Assembly (NCBI RefSeq): GCF_040054535.1
Contig: NC_090797.1
Span: 9,107,001 to 9,171,000, forward strand
Length of the DNA: 64,000 nt
Direction: 5' to 3'
Origin: Antennarius striatus
Taxonomy: Eukaryota > Chordata > Actinopteri > Lophiiformes > Antennariidae
A program made the position numbers and the translations under genes. Numbering within the stretch: the stretch's first letter is position 1; each line of letters opens with the position of its first letter. Of this stretch, positions 58,558-64,000 are shown one piece after another. Below the pieces are notes generated by a model. That model was not told the DNA's origin, made no database searches, and worked only from the letters and a program-made list of their open reading frames with translations.

Positions 58558-58632
58558 AGATAAGACAAGATGAAACTTTAATGATCCCCATGGGGAAATT
58601 GGGTCATTGCGGCAGCAAAAAAAAAAAAAGGG
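58558..58632 (+). mobile_element. Teleost retroposon 3' end
   Basis: AGATAAGACAAGATGAAACT followed by TTAATGATCCCCATGGGGAAATT, GGCAGC and an A-run matches the recurrent AACTTTATTGATCCCC-GGGGAAATT terminal motif of fish LINE/SINE copies. The inner GATCCCCATGGGGA is nearly palindromic. Only the tail is present. Confidence 0.6.
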
Positions 58633-61540
58633 ATATTGATGAGAATACAAAAGAGAAAAAAATTAAATGGAATTTAAGAACTAACCAACTAAATATTTCT
58701 GTGGCAAAAGTAAATAATAATGTTTGCATGTAGTCATGAGGCATTTTTAGGCCCCGGAGTTGAACATTTTAATTATTTTTCCCATTTGTTAGCTTTTGAC
58801 ATTTTTCACTTAAGAGAGAGAGATTACAGGATAGCGCAGTGGGGAGGATGCCCCCATGTTTAAAAGAGGAACTCGACCACTGTCCCTGGGCCTAATAGAA
58901 AGGGGAGTTGATCCATTGGTTAGTCATTTGAACAGTGAAATTAATTGCAGGGACACTCCACTTTTTTGGGCCGAGCCCCCCCAATGTGTCATGCCTGCTG
59001 GTCACTGGGGTCCAGCAGTGTTTTTGTCTTTCCAAGTTGGTTAATGTGTTTCATTTTTCTAAAACTACAGACTTTGCCCGTAACTTTGTATTGAAGCTCC
59101 CTCCACTTTGCGTTAACTTAGCTGACCTCATAGGGTGCAGCAGGTGAAGGATGTTGAACAGCTGGTGCAGCCGACCATGGAGTTACTCATTTCTCATTTG
59201 TTTTTTCCTCTCTGCTTTTTCGTCATGTTATATCTGCTCAACTTACTTTCCCGATCTCCATTGTACTTTACTACCTTCCCAAGTCACTCCCCCATCACCT
59301 CCACCATCATCTCTACTTGCATCTCCATTGAACCTTGCGACAGGCTGTGACAGCGGCCCGTTTAGCATGTAAGGTCACATAGAAGGTGATAACCTGTGTG
59401 AGAGAGCGATGATTGATGTCAGGTTGATCTCTGCTAATTATTCCTGATGTCCTGAGGCGAACCTGTCTGTTGAGTGAACCTGAACGCAGCACCCACAGAA
59501 AGCTCATTGAACGACTTCAGCTGGGAGAAAGTCATTTATTCAGATCATTCACAGGTACAAGCATTGCTTTTCCCTGTCCGGAACCATTCTAATGAATTAA
59601 GGTCTAATGAATTGCCAAATTTTCAAGTAAGCACAAAAATAATATCTGAAGCCGTTTCACTGTTGTGTTGAACTGAATGCGCACTCTGACAAGTAAAAGA
59701 TCTGGATAGATTTAGTACTTGAATTTTTTCAGCTGTAATATAAGTAAATAAATGGCTGATAAAGAGAAAGAATGTTAAAATTAGCTGATAACAATAGTAA
59801 ATGTAAAGAACACTGAGGGTTCACAGTATTTTCACCAAATCTTAACAATGAACAGAAAATGGTTTGTAAAAACAAGTTTAAAATAGATGACTTTCTCAGC
59901 CACTAAGCATTACTTATTATTTTTTTTCCAACTACAGTATGTTCAACATCTGGAGGAGGTTATGTTTGTTTTTGAGGTTTATTTAGTGTGTGGTCAAGTA
60001 TGTACATGTGTGTCCTGATTTTTTTTCTCCACCAGACGATCTGTAGTCGTTTGCTTTCTGTAGACACTTGTGTTGTGATAGTCTGCAGGTCACAAGGCCA
60101 GATTTTACAGAAAGGTTTCTCTTTTCTTTCTATTTGATTTTAATACAAAGACCTGGCATCTGAATTCCAGAAGTTATTGCTGGATGGCTGAAATACTGCT
60201 GTTGCTATGGCAATGGTCTTTTCTCTCTCTCCTCCTATGCAATTTATCCTTGCTCTGTCTTTTACATCCTGTTTCTCCTTTCCTTGTTCTTCTGTCGGTC
60301 TCTTCTTTCATCTTGCTTTCTTTTTGGTCTTTGTTCAGTCATTATATCCGTGTCACATATGCACTCCTACACATTTACATGCTTAATATCTATAAGAAAA
60401 ATACTGGAACGGTGATATTTGTATAACATCAAAAAAGATGAGAATCAAGACACACACATAGACTTACTTTGATTGCCCTGCTGCCTGTTGGTGTGTTTCT
60501 GCCCTCTGTTGGGGGTGCTGCAGCTCTTTGTTGGACCTCCACCACTATTGTACTCTTCTCCCAACTGTCATCACCCTAACTGCAGCAGCTGTGGTTAGGA
60601 GGCATGCTACTCCCTGTCTGACTCGCTAGGGTCGCACTCTACACTGCCACAATCCACAATCCTGTTACACAGCAGTCACCATATGATAGGCTTACCATCA
60701 ACACTGTTTGCAAAGTTAATAACCACTATCAAAGGGGGGAAGTGGCGATGTAATTCAATTTAACGCAGTCCTAATGCCTCGTTTGAAAGTACTGTCCATG
60801 TGTGACAATTTTTGAGGCGTGTATCATGGGCTGGGAAAGCAGAGAAGTGATACAGCAGTAGACTGTCTACATAGGTCAATGTCTGGGATATATGTCTGTT
60901 GTCTGTTTCACAGAGAGAAAGTTTCCATGTGATTGACATTTCTATCCATTCTTTTCAATCACGTCTGAAAGCAAAGGGGATTTTATTTGTTTTTTCCTCC
61001 TTGCATGGTATCTGCACTAACTACATGCACATGATGGCTCATGTGTTTGTTGCCTTTGAGCGCATCCCTGGGCAAAACACCTGATTTAATCAGGTTGCTC
61101 TGACCACCAGCTGTCTCCAGTGTCGGCAGATTCCCACATTGTCTGACTGGGTTTATTTGAGTTACATGGTAGGAGTTATTGGGAATTTCATATCCTTTCT
61201 TTCCTACAAGAACCTTGATGTACAAAATTGTGTTAATTTCAGGTTAAATCAACCATCCAGTGAAAATGAACAGTCCATCCAAAAGGAACATTTTCAAATT
61301 GCTTGTTGTATTTTACCAACAGCATAGATTCATAAAAGAACATGAAGAACCCAACTTACATAGACAAAATTTTTGAAAAAGTATTTATTTTCCCTTTGAT
61401 TACAAATATATATTTTTATGTTCTCTGGAGTTTATCATCTCTTTTGGAAGTCATGGTAAAAGGTAATTCAAGTTTTTGTAGGTAAACAAGGACAGTGCAA
61501 ATTGACAATTTATAAATGCTCCTTCATCAGAGTTGTGCTA

Positions 61541-61542
<2 letters not shown>

Positions 61543-61637
<95 letters not shown>
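61543..61637. repeat. (GT)n microsatellite
   Basis: About 95 bases of GT with one GC near the end, in tbc1d22a intron 5. Confidence 0.97.
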
Positions 61638-62050
61638 CAGTTGGATGCTATATACAAATTGAACATTTACATTTTCCAATGTCAGAGACATTTTTGGTCA
61701 GAAAAATTGCGTGTTTTCATTTGATCTTGCTTTCTTCATACCCACACATCCCTTTCACATTTAGGTACGTGGTTGTAGCTTATTACTGTATTCTGCTGTG
61801 TGTTTCTATTTAATTTAGTCACGGTATAAAAGTTCCATGTTTCTTTACACAGAAGTGAAAATATGGTATGTCAGGTACATTCATTACCTGGACAAGTGAC
61901 ATTACTGAAATTGAAAATGCCTGACAATGTGTTGTCTCATAGCTGTTATCTATTAAAAATGTCACCTGGTCAAATATTTTGGAACCTGTTTTATCTTCAT
62001 CAGTCAAAGACGAGGTGAGCCTTAGGGTGTTAAAGCACATATATTCACAT

Positions 62051-62070
62051 GCACGCACGCACGCACGCGT

Positions 62071-62132
<62 letters not shown>
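62051..62132. repeat. (GCAC)n/(CA)n compound microsatellite
   Basis: Short GCAC units, a CGTGCGCAC switch and then about 60 bases of pure CA. Confidence 0.95.
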
Positions 62133-62134
<2 letters not shown>

Positions 62135-64000
62135 GTACACTCGTCTGTGTTTGGTGTCCTCTCCCAGCCATCTGGGCCATCCATCAGGCCTCCTGAGCAG
62201 GTATAATCCAGGGAGGAGTATCTTTTTACAAGAGTCCCATTAGTTTACGAGCCGTCTGCTCCCTGGTGCCATCACTTTGTCCTTTAGATGAGATAGACCG
62301 TTCAGGACTCTCTCACAGCATTCAAGGTTTATAGGAAGGGAGCTTAACTTTTTAATACACTGCATGATAAAGGTATCTGTCCCCATTGTATTGTTTTTCT
62401 GACCTCCTTGGCAAATAAAAAAAGAAAAACACAGCTTAAAATGACGTAGGGACAATGGTTGTAGGTGGGCAGGGGTGATACTTGCCTTTTCTTTTACCCC
62501 TGCACTTTCATTCCTGTCTTCCATGAATGTCACACAGGTGTTTAAAGACACCTCGCACAAGTTTTGATTTGAGAGGTTTTACATCACTTACAGTTGTGGA
62601 ACTTTAGGTTGAACTTTGAGCACTGCAGTCTTGATTTTAGATTTGCTGACATAACCACGGCTGAAGAATACAAACCCCACTTTTGGTGGGTGCACGTGGT
62701 ACTTGTATGTGTGTGTGTTTGTGTGTGTGTGGTCCAGAACCTTGTGCTGTTTTGCCTGAGTGATCGCGCTCCGTCTGAATGATGCCTGAATAGTGCATGG
62801 CTCCGGCCCGCCAAGCGTCTTCCCTCGTGCTCCCATCAACTTCCTGCTCAGCCTCCAGTGACTGACAGCATTTCTTCACTTCGTGCTTCTTCTATTCTTT
62901 TAACTGGCCTTCACACAGTTTTGTGCACGCAGGCAGACTGAATGACAGGCAGGTAAGACAGGCAGACATGGAAGAAGTGTAGGAATGCACACTCACCCCC
63001 AACAGCACCCACACACACACTCTCATAACTGCTATATTGAATTTTTCCCACCACAATACCACATATTGTGTCGTAATTTATATTAACAGCTCTCATTCGA
63101 CCAGTGAAGCTCCATTGGTTTCGTCCACAGTAAGGAACAGTTCTTTATGAAGGTGTGCATAAAATCTAGTGTGGGCCCCTCGACTGCTATAAGAAATAGA
63201 TTAATTAATCCTTTGATTCAATTGACGTTCTGTCGTTGTGTCTGTGCTACCCTATGCTCTGCAAATATATCTTTAATTAATTTTATTTTCAAACATTAAA
63301 CAGGGGCCCATTTTAACATTCTATGACAAATTCATATCAAAAACCAACAACCAATGAAATTAGAAGTTCTAATCAGTCTTTTCAACTACCTGATTTTCTA
63401 GCATTAAAAAAATGTAAGGTCGTGTTTGTACGTGAAGTTGCAACTGTTTTAGACTTCAAATATCACGTAATATTCATTTGTCATATTTAATGGTGGGGAG
63501 CTCATGTCCATCGCCTACTTTTCAGGCAAGCTCTGGCTTTTTCTTGGCTGGCTGCTCTGTGGTTTGCAAATTGACCAATGGCTGTAGCCAGCTAGATGAG
63601 CACTTGGTTGAATCACTTCAAGTGGCGTCTTTCTTGAGTTAGATATTTTCACAATGCAGCTTGAGTTATAGCCAGCAGCATAGAAGATGAGATGATGGTG
63701 TCTAAAATAAACTTTAATCCAGTATTATGTTTTTGTGGTACAAAGGAAGGGATTGATGAGCTGAGATATCCTGCAGAGCTTTCAGAACTGCAGATATTGA
63801 CCGGGACAGAAGGATTCTTTTTACATATTTCCAACTCCTTAAGTAAATACAAAATGCTTAATCGATTACCTGTTAATCAGAAAACACCAGAGAGTTGAGT
63901 AACACACTTTCTCTGAAGTATATTTGAAGTGGACTTTATTAAGTCACTAAATTCTTGCGAGGGATAAAATATGTGACTGACTGCACTGGGAAACTTGGAC

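Larger units (their letters stand above)
55292..64000 (+). other. tbc1d22a intron 5 up to the window edge
   Basis: No TBC-domain exon was recognised here. The next expected motif is EELRRLSWSGIPKPVRP in human. Contents are a complete SINE (56887-57201), a retroposon 3' tail (58558-58632), two long CA/GT tracts and a possible conserved non-coding block near 58340-58510. Confidence 0.55.

Noticed and set aside
63740..63800. Next tbc1d22a exon, from the local reading DELRYPAELSEL
   Set aside because: It resembles the expected EELRRLSW only over three residues, lacks an acceptor at the right phase and lacks the following SGIPKPVRP-like segment.

Overview
The window is vertebrate nuclear DNA, almost certainly from a teleost fish. 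It has intron-rich genes with GT-AG junctions, many long (CA/TG)n microsatellites and several copies of short interspersed repeats of the teleost type. It also carries the vertebrate gene pair CERK / TBC1D22A, which are head-to-head neighbours on human 22q13. There are no prokaryotic operons, CRISPR arrays or phage genes. The exact species cannot be read from the sequence; intron sizes are larger than in compact pufferfish genomes.

Layout. Positions 1-14961 are gene-poor. They hold microsatellites, a tRNA-derived SINE fragment, one 174-bp exon-like stretch with an in-frame stop (1979-2152), a GC-richer island with an open frame and a promoter/enhancer-like motif cluster (about 9.7-10.2 kb), and some hairpins. 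Positions 14962-47293, minus strand, are a complete ceramide kinase gene (cerk): 13 coding exons reconstructed by phase and homology, 1689 nt of CDS, 562 residues. Positions 47294-49036 are the divergent promoter interval, with a CpG-rich segment and a (TG)n tract on the cerk side and CCAAT boxes, a CRE-like site and a five-codon uORF on the tbc1d22a side. From 49037 to the right edge, plus strand, lie the first five coding exons of tbc1d22a. They encode the N-terminal region ahead of the Rab-GAP TBC domain; no TBC-domain exon was seen before base 64000.

The two genes are not known to share a pathway. Ceramide kinase makes ceramide-1-phosphate at Golgi and plasma membranes. TBC1D22A is a Golgi-associated TBC protein. 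Their proximity is conserved gene order, not an operon.

I found no evidence for a new biological system. The best follow-ups are: a (TG)n tract beside the acceptor of the last cerk exon; a tandem CAGCAG acceptor at cerk exon 2; two exons whose reading frame continues about 150 codons into the next intron (cerk exon 10, tbc1d22a exon 5); and the unidentified exon-like block near 2 kb. All exon calls come from reading the sequence and from remembered human protein similarity, without alignment or transcript data.
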